Source of the DNA: Bacillota bacterium
GTDB lineage: Bacteria > Bacillota > UBA4882 > UBA8346
Direction: 5' to 3'
Length of the DNA: 44,169 bases
Assembly (NCBI GenBank): GCA_023415375.1
Contig: JAEZKW010000184.1
Span: forward strand, 1-44,169
Shown one piece after another: positions 32,037 through 40,354 of this stretch. A program made the position numbers and the translations under genes. The notes beneath the pieces were generated by a model. It made no database searches. It had not been told where the DNA came from and saw nothing but the letters and a program-made list of their open reading frames with translations. Numbering within the stretch: position 1 is the first letter of the stretch; each line of letters starts with the position of its first letter.

Positions 32037-32156
32037 AAAAAGGAGTTATAACTGGAAAACAATTCTTTAATCTCAATGCAATGGTATTGAAATCATGTGA
32101 TATCACGAAGTGGGATAGATAAATTTGACCAGACTTGTTATAGGGAGGTGAATGAA

Positions 32157-32885
32157 GTGATAAACGGAATGGCTCCGAAATATTTCATCGTGAAAAACAA
32201 AGTACTTGAAATGATTGACAAGGAAGAAATCGGTTCGAACGGTATGGTCCCTAGTGAGCGGGAATTGATGAAAATGTTCGAAGTTAGTCGAATTACGGCA
32301 AAGAAAGCAATTGATGATTTGGTAAAGGAAGGGTACTTATATCGGGTTCAAGGGAAAGGAACTTTTGTTAAAAATGAAACCTTAAACCAAGATTTAGTAT
32401 CCATTACCAGCTGTACGAATGATATTCTAAACATGGGCATGATACCTTCAAAGAAATTACTCGCTGCGGAAGTTCTATTTGCGGATCAGGCACGGATGAA
32501 AAGATTGCAGCTATGTGATGGGGACAAGGTTTTGATGGTGAAGAGGGTCTATTTTGCCGATAATGAGCCACTTAACTTGACAACTACATATTTACCCTGC
32601 AAACTTTTTCCCGGTATTGAAAACTATGATTTTGGCGTTGAATCAATTTATCATATATTAGAGACAAAATATGATACTCGGATTACCAAAGCAACCCGGA
32701 CGATTGAAGCTGTTCTTGCTGCAGACCAAGTATCAGAAATTTTTGGAATCGAAGAGGGAGAAGCGATCCTTTTGTTCAGAGCCGTAACACTCGGTATTAT
32801 GAATGGAAAGGAGGTGCCGATCGAAACCTTTAAAAGCTATTACCGAACCGATAAATTTAAATTTTACATCAATCAGGTAAAATAA
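32157..32885 (+). CDS. GntR-family (HutC/UTRA) transcriptional regulator
   Basis: A 242-residue regulator with an N-terminal winged helix-turn-helix (about residues 5-75, with MVPSERELMKMFEVSRITAK and YRVQGKGTFVK) and a C-terminal UTRA ligand-binding domain (about 90-235), the HutC subfamily. The start is taken as GTG 32157 with GGGAGG 8 bases upstream; the open frame reaches back to GTG 32097, but that adds residues unlike the family and includes the ribosome binding site. It is the first gene of the operon, just downstream of a strong promoter and a 38-bp dyad, so it probably represses itself and the transport genes until a metabolite, perhaps a sugar phosphate or nucleoside, binds the UTRA domain. 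Confidence 0.92.
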   Translation: MINGMAPKYFIVKNKVLEMIDKEEIGSNGMVPSERELMKMFEVSRITAKKAIDDLVKEGYLYRVQGKGTFVKNETLNQDLVSITSCTNDILNMGMIPSKKLLAAEVLFADQARMKRLQLCDGDKVLMVKRVYFADNEPLNLTTTYLPCKLFPGIENYDFGVESIYHILETKYDTRITKATRTIEAVLAADQVSEIFGIEEGEAILLFRAVTLGIMNGKEVPIETFKSYYRTDKFKFYINQVK

Positions 32886-32951
32886 GTGGACGCGTTTTCG
32901 AATCGTTTTGGAAAAAGTACCGAAAACAAACAAGAATAAGGAGTAAATCAA

Positions 32952-34124
32952 ATGAAAAAAAACAGTTTGCGGATAACCATTGTAATTTCATTAATGGCAG
33001 TCATGGTAATTTCTTTATTATTCACTGGTTACGCGAAACAGCAAGATTTGAGAGTGGCTCTGATTACATCTGCAGCTGGAGCAAATGATAAAGGGTATAA
33101 TGAATCAGCTATTAAAGGTCTTCAACAGGCTAAAAAACAATTTGGAATCAATTATAAAGTGGTTGAGTCTTCAGATATTCCAGGGAGTCTGACACAACTT
33201 GCAGATGCCGGTTACAAAGTGATTTTTAGTTTGGAGTATAATTTTGACGCCCTTATTAAAGGGGTTGGCGGTAAAAAAGCGATTGCAGCACAGTATCCCA
33301 ATACGACTTTTGTGGTCTTCAATGATAGTCCCAATATCGATCAAAACGGAAAAGTCATTAATAAGAACGTTGTATCAGTACTCTTTGATGTGCACGAGGC
33401 TTCATTTATGGCGGGCGTTCTGAGTACCTTGGTCAATGAAAATGCCAAAACTCTTTTTAATGCTCAGGATTACAACTTTACCTCCGGAGATGCCGGCCGC
33501 AAAATCGGCTTCATTGGGGGAACCAAGTCAAACGGAATTACCGTATTCAGCTATGGATTTGCCGAAGGAATCAACTATGAAGCAAAAAAGTTGAATATTA
33601 AATACACTTATTTCAGCGACTATAACGCCGGATTCGCTGACTCGGCAGCTGGAGCAACCAAAGCCAACACCTACTATCAAAACGGTGCCAATATCGTGTT
33701 TAGCGTTGCCGGAGCTGTAGGCGACGGTGTCGACTCGAAGGCAAAGGAAGTCAAAAAGCTTTCTATTGAAGTCGATGCCAATAAAGATGGCAATCAACCG
33801 GGTTATATTCTTACCAGTGTCCTTAAGAATACCAAAGTACCCGTTCTGGCAATTATTAAGAATCTTAAAAACAACACTTTAAATCAAGTTAACGGCAAGG
33901 TTATCAGCTACAACTTGGCATCCGGTGCTACCGGTATTACCGATTTAAGCGTCATTGAGTCGAAAGTGACCCCCCAGGGGAAAGCAAAATGGAATGAGAT
34001 TAAGAATGAACTGAACGCGGTTGCCAAGAAAATCGCCAGCGGCGCTATCAAAGTAACGAACGCCCAAGCGGGAGAAGCTTTCCATAAAGCAGATCTCAAA
34101 GAGCTTTCAATGCCGAACGACTAA
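32952..34124 (+). CDS. BMP-family ABC transporter substrate-binding protein (nucleoside type)
   Basis: A 390-residue extracytoplasmic binding protein of the basic membrane protein/Med family (NupN/PnrA-like), whose known members bind purine or pyrimidine nucleosides. After a signal helix (residues about 8-27) come LRVALITSAAGANDKGYNES, YPNTTFVVFNDSP, a MAGVLSTL segment, KIGFIGGTKSNGITVFSYGFAEG and a typical GAVGDGVDSKAKE segment. Oddly, where a lipobox cysteine is expected the sequence is LLFTGYAKQQ: Tyr (TAC) instead of Cys (TGC), so lipid anchoring appears lost. AAGGAG lies 8 bases before ATG 32952. A strong hairpin follows the gene. The next three genes complete the transporter. Confidence 0.9.
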   Translation: MKKNSLRITIVISLMAVMVISLLFTGYAKQQDLRVALITSAAGANDKGYNESAIKGLQQAKKQFGINYKVVESSDIPGSLTQLADAGYKVIFSLEYNFDALIKGVGGKKAIAAQYPNTTFVVFNDSPNIDQNGKVINKNVVSVLFDVHEASFMAGVLSTLVNENAKTLFNAQDYNFTSGDAGRKIGFIGGTKSNGITVFSYGFAEGINYEAKKLNIKYTYFSDYNAGFADSAAGATKANTYYQNGANIVFSVAGAVGDGVDSKAKEVKKLSIEVDANKDGNQPGYILTSVLKNTKVPVLAIIKNLKNNTLNQVNGKVISYNLASGATGITDLSVIESKVTPQGKAKWNEIKNELNAVAKKIASGAIKVTNAQAGEAFHKADLKELSMPND

Positions 34125-34140
34125 TTATGGCAATAACTAC

Positions 34141-34181
34141 GGAATTTGGCATACCGCTTCGTTAAGCGGTTGCCGAATTCC
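34141..34181 (+). other. Strong intercistronic hairpin after the binding-protein gene
   Basis: GGAATTTGGCA..ACCGCTT pairs with AAGCGGTTGCCGAATTCC around a 4-base CGTT loop, with a single bulged base and one wobble or mismatch. No T-run follows (TTCAAAAAA), so it is more likely an mRNA-stabilising or partial attenuation structure that raises binding-protein levels relative to the membrane subunits. Confidence 0.7.
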
Positions 34182-34208
34182 TTCAAAAAATAATGAAGGG
34201 CAAAAGCG

Positions 34209-35753
34209 ATGTATGCAATCAGGGCTGTAAACTTAACCAAAAAATATGGGAATTTTATTGCGAATGACAATGTGAATTTGGCGATTCCCAAAGGTGAAAT
34301 CACTGCAATTGTAGGTGAAAACGGCGCTGGTAAAACGACCTTGATGAATATGTTTTATGGTCTAGCGCGCCCAACCGCTGGTGATATTTTCGTCAACGAG
34401 CAAAAAGTTGACTTTAATTCACCTCTTGATGCAATCAACGCGGGTCTTGGAATGGTGCATCAACATTTCAAGCTGGTTCCGAGTCTGCCGATTTTTGAAA
34501 ACATTATGCTTGGGGCCGAGCTTACCAAAACTTTGAAAATCAACAAGGGACTATCTATTTTATCGCCTTTTATTGATAAAAGACAAGAACGGATTGTAAT
34601 TCAGAAATTGATTCATGATTACAAATTTGAGCTCGACCCGAGTGAACGGGTTGAAAATATCTCGATTGGCGCTAAGCAGCGAGTCGAAATATTGAAAATG
34701 CTCTACCGGAATGTCGATATTTTAATATTCGACGAACCAACGGCTGTTTTGACACCCCAAGAAGTTGATGAGCTCCTGGTTAATTTTAAAGAATTAAAAA
34801 AGCAAGGGAAAACGATTATTCTAATTACCCATAAACTTCGGGAAGTTATGGATGTCAGTGACCAAGTCATGGTTATCCAAAGAGGCAAGGTTGTAGGAAG
34901 TAAACCTACGAGTCAAACAAGTGCTGAAGAAATAGCCACGATGATGGTTGGCCGTGAAGTACTTCTTCAAACTAAAAAAGAACAAAAAATATTGGGAAAA
35001 AATCCGGTTGCCTACCGGGTCAATGGTTTATCTACAACAAACTACCTGGGCAAGAAGGTTCTCGATAATATCAGCTTTGAAATCAGAGAAGGCGAGATTT
35101 TGGGAATCGCCGGTGTTGAAGGCAATGGTCAAAGTGAACTCGTAAAAGTTTTATCAGGATTGATGCTTTCAACAGAAGGCACTGTTCATCTTTATGACCA
35201 AGAGTTAACCAACAATTGGCCGGGTGCACTTCGTAACATAGGTGTGGGGATTATCCCTGAAGATCGATACGCGCAAGGATTATGTAAGGAAATGTCTCTC
35301 AGCGATAATTTAATTGCCGGTTATCATGGAAAGAGCAAGTTCTGCAAAAATATCATTCTTGATCAAAAAAGTATTTGTCAAAACCGGGATGAATTACTAG
35401 AAAAATATGATATCCGGGTTGCCGATCCCAAAGGATCTGTAGCCCAATTATCCGGTGGGAACGCTCAAAAAGTGATTATCGCCAGAGAGTTTGATTCGGG
35501 CCTTAAGATTTTGATTGCCAGTCAACCGACCCGGGGTGTCGACATTGGTTCAATTGAGTTTATCCATCGTTGCATCTTAAATTTAAGGCAGCAGAATAAA
35601 GCCATCTTATTGATTTCCAGTGAACTTAGCGAAATTATGGGCCTTAGTGATAGGATTTTGGTTATGTATAAAGGTAAAATTGTTGGGGAAGTTGCCGGGG
35701 AAAAGGCCAATAGTGCTGAACTAGGATTATTAATGGCTGGTATCGTTAACTAA
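34209..35753 (+). CDS. Nucleoside ABC transporter ATP-binding protein (two NBDs)
   Basis: A 514-residue fused double ATPase of the CUT2/NupO type. The first domain has a complete Walker A (GENGAGKTT), Walker B IFDEPTAVL and a divergent signature ISIGAKQRVEI; the second has a degenerate Walker A (GVEGNGQSE), a canonical LSGGNAQK signature and a Walker B ending ASQPTRGVD, with Gln in place of the catalytic Glu. This asymmetric pattern is normal for sugar and nucleoside importers, where one composite site hydrolyses ATP. ATG 34209 follows GAAGGG by 8 bases. It works on the cytoplasmic side of the two permeases encoded next. Confidence 0.95.
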   Translation: MYAIRAVNLTKKYGNFIANDNVNLAIPKGEITAIVGENGAGKTTLMNMFYGLARPTAGDIFVNEQKVDFNSPLDAINAGLGMVHQHFKLVPSLPIFENIMLGAELTKTLKINKGLSILSPFIDKRQERIVIQKLIHDYKFELDPSERVENISIGAKQRVEILKMLYRNVDILIFDEPTAVLTPQEVDELLVNFKELKKQGKTIILITHKLREVMDVSDQVMVIQRGKVVGSKPTSQTSAEEIATMMVGREVLLQTKKEQKILGKNPVAYRVNGLSTTNYLGKKVLDNISFEIREGEILGIAGVEGNGQSELVKVLSGLMLSTEGTVHLYDQELTNNWPGALRNIGVGIIPEDRYAQGLCKEMSLSDNLIAGYHGKSKFCKNIILDQKSICQNRDELLEKYDIRVADPKGSVAQLSGGNAQKVIIAREFDSGLKILIASQPTRGVDIGSIEFIHRCILNLRQQNKAILLISSELSEIMGLSDRILVMYKGKIVGEVAGEKANSAELGLLMAGIVN

Positions 35754-35777
35754 ACTCCGGCCAGCTTCAATCGGCTA

Positions 35778-35807
35778 AAACTAAAGACTTTTCTCCCAGT
35801 TTAGTTT
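35778..35807 (+). other. Small intercistronic hairpin
   Basis: AAACTAAA and TTTAGTTT form a perfect 8-bp stem with a 14-base loop between the ATPase and first permease genes. Its role is unknown; it is AU-rich and weak. Confidence 0.4.
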
Positions 35808-35834
35808 AATAACCGTTGAACAATGAGGAACATT

Positions 35835-36923
35835 ATGAAAAATAAGCAGGCAATGATATCTTCAATCTATAGCGCCATCCTTCCAATAGTACTTGCGTTA
35901 TTTGTCGGCGGAATTATTATTGCAGTGATTGGCGAAAACCCGTTCTTAACTTACCAAATCATGATTCAGAAATCGCTTTTTACCAGCCAAGGTATTTTAA
36001 AAACGCTACATTTTGCAGCTCCCTTAATTTTAACTGGGCTTGGAATTGCAATTACTTTTAAAGCCAACATTTTTAATATGGGTGTGGAAGGTGCAGCTGT
36101 ATTAGGAGCCTTTTTTGCTGGAGTGGTTGGCTTTAGCATCAGAGGCATCCAGCCGGGTCTGCATATTACGCTCTGCCTGATAACTGGAATGCTCGTCGGA
36201 ATGGTCGTCACTTTAATTCCCGCCATATTGAAGGCTTATTTCAAAGTCAATGAAATGGTGGTTACCTTGATGCTCAACTATGTAGTGGCTGAGATTGTAA
36301 AATTTTTGGCGCAAGGGGTATTTAAAGATCCGGCCTCAGGGTATGTATCGACTTATGCAATTGCCGATAGCGCTATGTTTAAAAAGATTTTCAATAGCGA
36401 CTTAACCTTGTTTTTCTTTATTGCACTCGGAGTCTTAATCATTTTTTATGTGATTTTTAATAAGTCCAAACTAGGGTTTGAAATCACAGCGATGGGCAAA
36501 AACCCGGAGTTTGCGGAAGCCACCGGAATGAATGTTGCTCAAAAAATCATTTTAATCATGCTGATCAGTGGAGCAATAAGCGGTTTGGCCGGAGCCGGTT
36601 TCCTGATGAGTGAGAAATACCGGTTTACACTTGACTTTTCCGGTAATCCGGGACTGGGTTGGGATGGAATGCTGGTCGCACTACTCGGCAATCATAGTCC
36701 CATTGGTATTTTAGTTGTTTCGGTTTTTTATGCCGCCTTGAAAAACGGCAGTGAATATATTGGTCTTTTTACCAATGTACCTAAAGATATCGTCGGAGTC
36801 ATTCAGGGAATCCTGATCCTTTTCCTTTCGGTACGGTTTATCAGTCAAAATACGAGTCTTGGAACGAAGCTGAAAATGTTATTATCCAAAGCCTGTGGTA
36901 AAAGGTCGAAGAGTAGTTGTTAG
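35835..36923 (+). CDS. Nucleoside ABC transporter permease 1 (NupP/BPD_transp_2)
   Basis: A 362-residue membrane protein of the branched-chain/ribose/nucleoside permease family with about ten transmembrane helices. Recognisable are AAPLILTGLGIAITFKANIF, NMGVEGAAVLGAF, NEMVVTLMLNYV and the cytoplasmic coupling region MGKNPEFAEATGMN. It is the longer of the two permeases, as in NupP/YufP-type systems. The start is taken at ATG 35835 with AGGA 5 bases upstream; an ATG at 35823 precedes that site. A MITE-like element separates it from the second permease gene. Confidence 0.92.
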   Translation: MKNKQAMISSIYSAILPIVLALFVGGIIIAVIGENPFLTYQIMIQKSLFTSQGILKTLHFAAPLILTGLGIAITFKANIFNMGVEGAAVLGAFFAGVVGFSIRGIQPGLHITLCLITGMLVGMVVTLIPAILKAYFKVNEMVVTLMLNYVVAEIVKFLAQGVFKDPASGYVSTYAIADSAMFKKIFNSDLTLFFFIALGVLIIFYVIFNKSKLGFEITAMGKNPEFAEATGMNVAQKIILIMLISGAISGLAGAGFLMSEKYRFTLDFSGNPGLGWDGMLVALLGNHSPIGILVVSVFYAALKNGSEYIGLFTNVPKDIVGVIQGILILFLSVRFISQNTSLGTKLKMLLSKACGKRSKSSC

Positions 36924-36995
36924 TTATTGGTTATTTGTATTCGCTGTCAGCTATTAGCTTTTGGCTCATTAATGATTAGTTTTTCATCCCATTTT

Positions 36996-37130
36996 GGGGC
37001 TGTCCCAAAAGTAAATTTTACGATAAAGAAATACAATATATTGAAATCACCATATTCTATGAAGCTATATATTGTATTTCTGATATGTTCCATATCTTAT
37101 TGATTTTAAACGACTTTTTAGACAGCCTCG
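36996..37130. mobile_element. MITE-like element (135 bp) inside the transporter operon
   Basis: Ends are GGGGCTGTCCCAAAAGT and, on the other strand, CGAGGCTGTCTAAAAAGT; the inner parts form a perfect 15-bp inverted repeat AGAAATACAATATAT/ATATATTGTATTTCT (37027-37041 and 37067-37081). There is no coding capacity. GGCTGTCCCAAAAGT-type ends occur in several insertion sequence families (IS1182-like among them), so this may be a non-autonomous derivative. I cannot define target duplications. Confidence 0.65.
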
Positions 37131-37150
37131 AACCTTAGGACGGAAGGAAG

Positions 37151-38074
37151 ATGGATATGAACCTGGTCCAAAATATATTATATGATATGTTTTATCATAG
37201 TACCCCCTTAATATTAGCGGTTTTAGGCGGCCTGTTCGCCCATAAAGCGGGTGTACTTAATATTGGACTTGAGGGCATGATGCTGATGGGGGCTTTCTCA
37301 AGTGCGCTCACTGTTCTGCTAACAGGAAGCTTGTGGATGGCCCTTCTGGTTAGTGTGCTGCTTACACTTGTTTTAGGGTTGATCTTTTCATACTTCAGTG
37401 TCACTTTAAAAAGTAACTTTATTATAACCGGTTTTGGGATTAACTTGTTTGTGGCCGCATTAAGCGCCTTTATATTGAAATTCATGCAGCTTGCCAATAT
37501 CAATGTAAGCTCCATTGTAAATGTAGCAAGCCTGAAAATTTCCATTCCTTTCATTTCGAGAATACCGGTCTTAGGAAGTATTCTAAGCGGTCATACGGCT
37601 ATCACATATACCAGTTTTATTTTAATCATTGCCACCAGCATTTTGTTATATAATACGAAATTCGGAGTTTATGTCAGAGTGGTCGGAGAAAACGAAGAGG
37701 CTGCCAAGTCAGTTGGTATTCGGGTCAATAGCGTTAAATATGCTGCGGTACTAATTGGCGCCGCGCTTTGCGCCCTTGCCGGAATGGAACTCTCCGTTGA
37801 ACGAATGGCTCTTTTTACCAACAATATGACAGCAGGACGAGGTTTTATTGCGATTGCCGCCATTTATTGCGGCAGGGGTGAACCATTACGATGCGCCCTT
37901 TTTGCCTTACTTTTTGGCCTTGCCAAGTCTTTAGCGATTAATTTGGCATTATTTGCCGGTCCAATATCGCAACTATTCGAAATTGTGCCTTATCTTACGA
38001 TTATCGTTGTCCTACTAGTGGTTTCAGTGCTTCAAAACCGCAATAATACTGTAAGGGGATTTAAACTTGAGTAA
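37151..38074 (+). CDS. Nucleoside ABC transporter permease 2 (NupQ/BPD_transp_2)
   Basis: A 307-residue permease of about nine transmembrane helices forming the heterodimeric channel with permease 1. It has STPLILAVLGGLFAHKAGVL, NIGLEGMMLMGAF, the coupling segment VVGENEEAAKSVGIRVN and GRGFIAIAAIYCGRGEP, a block usual for this subunit. The start is ATG 37151 or 37157; GGAAGGA lies 2 or 8 bases upstream, so 37157 may be better spaced. The gene overlaps the following hydrolase gene by 8 bases. The insertion-like element upstream separates it from permease 1 by 227 bases. Confidence 0.92.
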   Translation: MDMNLVQNILYDMFYHSTPLILAVLGGLFAHKAGVLNIGLEGMMLMGAFSSALTVLLTGSLWMALLVSVLLTLVLGLIFSYFSVTLKSNFIITGFGINLFVAALSAFILKFMQLANINVSSIVNVASLKISIPFISRIPVLGSILSGHTAITYTSFILIIATSILLYNTKFGVYVRVVGENEEAAKSVGIRVNSVKYAAVLIGAALCALAGMELSVERMALFTNNMTAGRGFIAIAAIYCGRGEPLRCALFALLFGLAKSLAINLALFAGPISQLFEIVPYLTIIVVLLVVSVLQNRNNTVRGFKLE

Positions 38075-38636
38075 ATCAGCGCTCATTATTATCGACATGT
38101 TAAAAGACTTCACCGATCCGGATGGTCTGGTCTATTACCCACAAAATCAAGAAGTCTTGCCGCAAATAAAGAAAGTGTTGGAAGAATGCAGGAAGCATGG
38201 CCTGTTGATTGTTTTTCTGAAACATTTTTACCGGAAAGATAAGTTCGACAAAAACCTCCAGAATATGAGGCCCTGTTGCCTTGAAGGCACCGACGGTGAT
38301 GAAATTGATCCTTTGCTGGTCGTTGATCCCCTCAAAGATTATGTGATCAAAAAACGCCGCTATAGCGGCTTTGTGGGAACGGATCTCGATATGGTGTTGC
38401 GCGAAAATAAAATTGAAAATGTGATCATCGTTGGAACCAAAACCAATTGTTGTATCCGGGCAACCGTAACTGACGCTTACAATCTTGATTATTTACCGAT
38501 TGTCGTTGCAGATTGTGTTGCAACGAATAATGAAACAGTAAATCATGTCCATTTGACGGATATCAGGAAATACTTTGGAAGGGTCATCACTTCGGAAGAA
38601 CTTTTTAGCCTTTTGAATAAAGGGGAAATTTTCTAA
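38067..38636 (+). CDS. Isochorismatase-like cysteine hydrolase
   Basis: A 189-residue member of the isochorismatase/nicotinamidase/RutB superfamily. The Asp-Lys-Cys triad is intact: Asp10 in ALIIIDMLKDF, Lys96 in KKRRYSGF and Cys129 in GTKTNCCIRAT with the adjacent cis-peptide region. The DWHP..H metal site of nicotinamidases is missing, so it is not a classical nicotinamidase; the KxRYSxF and TNxCxxxT pattern is closer to RutB (ureidoacrylate hydrolase) and N-carbamoylsarcosine amidase types. The TTG start at 38067 lies inside the permease gene; the next gene begins directly after the stop. It may hydrolyse an amide or carbamoyl product of the base released by the phosphorylase, an inference from context. 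Confidence 0.88.
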   Translation: MSKSALIIIDMLKDFTDPDGLVYYPQNQEVLPQIKKVLEECRKHGLLIVFLKHFYRKDKFDKNLQNMRPCCLEGTDGDEIDPLLVVDPLKDYVIKKRRYSGFVGTDLDMVLRENKIENVIIVGTKTNCCIRATVTDAYNLDYLPIVVADCVATNNETVNHVHLTDIRKYFGRVITSEELFSLLNKGEIF

Positions 38637-39596
38637 ATGAAATACGACATGATTACCAGTGGGTATGCAAGTATTGATCGCATCATCAAAACGAAGACTC
38701 CGGTTCGCTACGGATATACTTCAATTATTGAAAATAGTGACAATGCCAGGATTTACTACGGAGGCTGTCCCACCAATATCGCATATCTTGCCGCGAGGCT
38801 CGGCCTTCGGGCTCTTCCGATCATCCGTTTGGGAGAAGTCGATTATCAGGAAAACGGATTTTATGAGTATTTAAAAAATGCCGGCGTTTGTCTAGATGCC
38901 ACCCAGCTAGTACCGGGTGAAACAACTTCCAACTGTTATTTACTCTCAGATCAAGATAACAATCATATTGCGATTTTTTATCCGGGCGCCATGGACTGCA
39001 AATATGCCGGGGAAATGAAAGATCAATTTTTTAAGGAAGCTCGTATCGCCGTACTTACGGTAGGATCTTATGATGATAATGTTGAGTTTTATCAGAAGTG
39101 TATCAAGCATAACGTTCCACTGGTTTTCGGGATGAAATGTGATTTTGAAGCTTTTCCCAAAGACTTATTCCAGAAAATCCTTTTTTCCAGCAGAATTATT
39201 TTTACCAATCAGGAAGAACGCGGGGAAATTGAGGGTATTTTCAAATTTTCTGCCATTACCGAGCTTTTTGAAAAAGGAAATGCCGAGGTTATTATAACGA
39301 CCCTTGGTAAATCGGGAAGTGTGTATTATCAAAAAACGCCAAAAGGGATCATTTCAAATAGCGTTTCTGCGGCAGTATTTGGGAAAGTGTTGGATACAAG
39401 CGGCTCTGGAGATGCCTATATGGCAGGATTTCTGTATGGCTATTTAAATGAAATGCCTATCATGGAATGCTGTAAAATGGGCAGTGTACTTTCATCTTTT
39501 ATTATTGAGAAAGTCGGCTGCACCACCAATGCCCCTAATCATGACAGATTTTTGAAACGTTATCAAGACTTCTCTCAACAAGAAAGGAGATCATAA
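38637..39596 (+). CDS. PfkB-family carbohydrate/nucleoside kinase
   Basis: A 319-residue ribokinase-fold kinase. Near the N-terminus is the substrate motif YYGGCPTNIAYLAARLGL; near the C-terminus is the ATP/anion-hole motif DTSGSGDAYMAGF (Asp253 to Asp259), with Asp259 as the catalytic base. The family phosphorylates sugars, nucleosides or sugar phosphates; the exact substrate is not readable from sequence. ATG 38637 abuts the previous stop, and its own stop overlaps the next start by one base (TAATG). Sitting beside a nucleoside phosphorylase, it could act on the ribose or ribose 1-phosphate released, or directly on the imported nucleoside. Confidence 0.9.
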   Translation: MKYDMITSGYASIDRIIKTKTPVRYGYTSIIENSDNARIYYGGCPTNIAYLAARLGLRALPIIRLGEVDYQENGFYEYLKNAGVCLDATQLVPGETTSNCYLLSDQDNNHIAIFYPGAMDCKYAGEMKDQFFKEARIAVLTVGSYDDNVEFYQKCIKHNVPLVFGMKCDFEAFPKDLFQKILFSSRIIFTNQEERGEIEGIFKFSAITELFEKGNAEVIITTLGKSGSVYYQKTPKGIISNSVSAAVFGKVLDTSGSGDAYMAGFLYGYLNEMPIMECCKMGSVLSSFIIEKVGCTTNAPNHDRFLKRYQDFSQQERRS

Positions 39597-40354
39597 TGGA
39601 GACACTTTATTTACGTGGCGAGGAACAGACGATTGCCAAATACGTAATTTTTTCAGGCGACCCTTGGCGCGTTGAAACTCTGGCCAAACTATTGGATGCT
39701 CCGAAACATGTTGCTTTCAACCGGGAGTTTAATACTTATACCGGAACATACCAGGGCTTGCCAGTCACTGTTTCATCGACGGGTATTGGAGCGCCTTCGG
39801 CTGCCATCGCCATGGAAGAAATGTATCAATGCGGTATGGAAGTGGCAATTCGAATGGGCACCACCATGGGTCTTCAAGATGATTTGCTGGGAAAACTAAT
39901 CATTCCCACCGGGGTCATGCGGGAAGAAGCAACGAGTAGCACTTATGTGCCTGTATCCTATCCGGCCGTTGCCAATATCGAGCTTTTAAACTGCATGAAT
40001 CAAAGTGTGCTGCTAAATGGCAGGGATTATGTGAATGGTGTTACAGCCTCAATGGATGGCTTCTATAGCCGGATGCGTGAATCCAAACTCAGTCATAAAA
40101 TGCAGACGGATATGAGTCAGACTTTTTTGCAGCTAAAAAAATATAATATTTTGGCTGTAGATATGGAATCCAGTTGTATGTTGGTTTTAGCGAACTTAAT
40201 GGGTATTAAGTGCTGCATTGTTACAATGACCACAGTGCTCGAGAACCTCAAGGGTTCACTGATGGGTGAGGAGAGAAAACAGGCCGAGCAAGATCTTTGC
40301 CAAATTGTACTGGATGGACTAAAAATTTATCATAAAGAGGTTGATTTAAAATGA
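39596..40354 (+). CDS. Nucleoside phosphorylase (uridine phosphorylase-like, NP-I family)
   Basis: A 252-residue member of the PNP/UDP family that splits a nucleoside with phosphate into base and (deoxy)ribose 1-phosphate. The phosphate-binding FSGDPWRVETLAKLL near the N-terminus, the STGIGAPSAAIAMEE loop, the IRMGTTMGL strand and the ribose-binding VDMESSCMLV segment are all typical of uridine phosphorylases. The ATG overlaps the kinase stop by one base, and its stop overlaps the next ATG by 4 bases. This gene gives the strongest evidence that the operon handles nucleosides; uridine-type substrates are most likely, but the family is promiscuous. Confidence 0.92.
   Translation: METLYLRGEEQTIAKYVIFSGDPWRVETLAKLLDAPKHVAFNREFNTYTGTYQGLPVTVSSTGIGAPSAAIAMEEMYQCGMEVAIRMGTTMGLQDDLLGKLIIPTGVMREEATSSTYVPVSYPAVANIELLNCMNQSVLLNGRDYVNGVTASMDGFYSRMRESKLSHKMQTDMSQTFLQLKKYNILAVDMESSCMLVLANLMGIKCCIVTMTTVLENLKGSLMGEERKQAEQDLCQIVLDGLKIYHKEVDLK

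Noticed and set aside
38067..38636. Nicotinamidase (PncA) and hence a nicotinamide riboside pathway
   Set aside because: The metal-binding DWHP..H motif of nicotinamidase is missing after the second strand, so the specific call is not supported.
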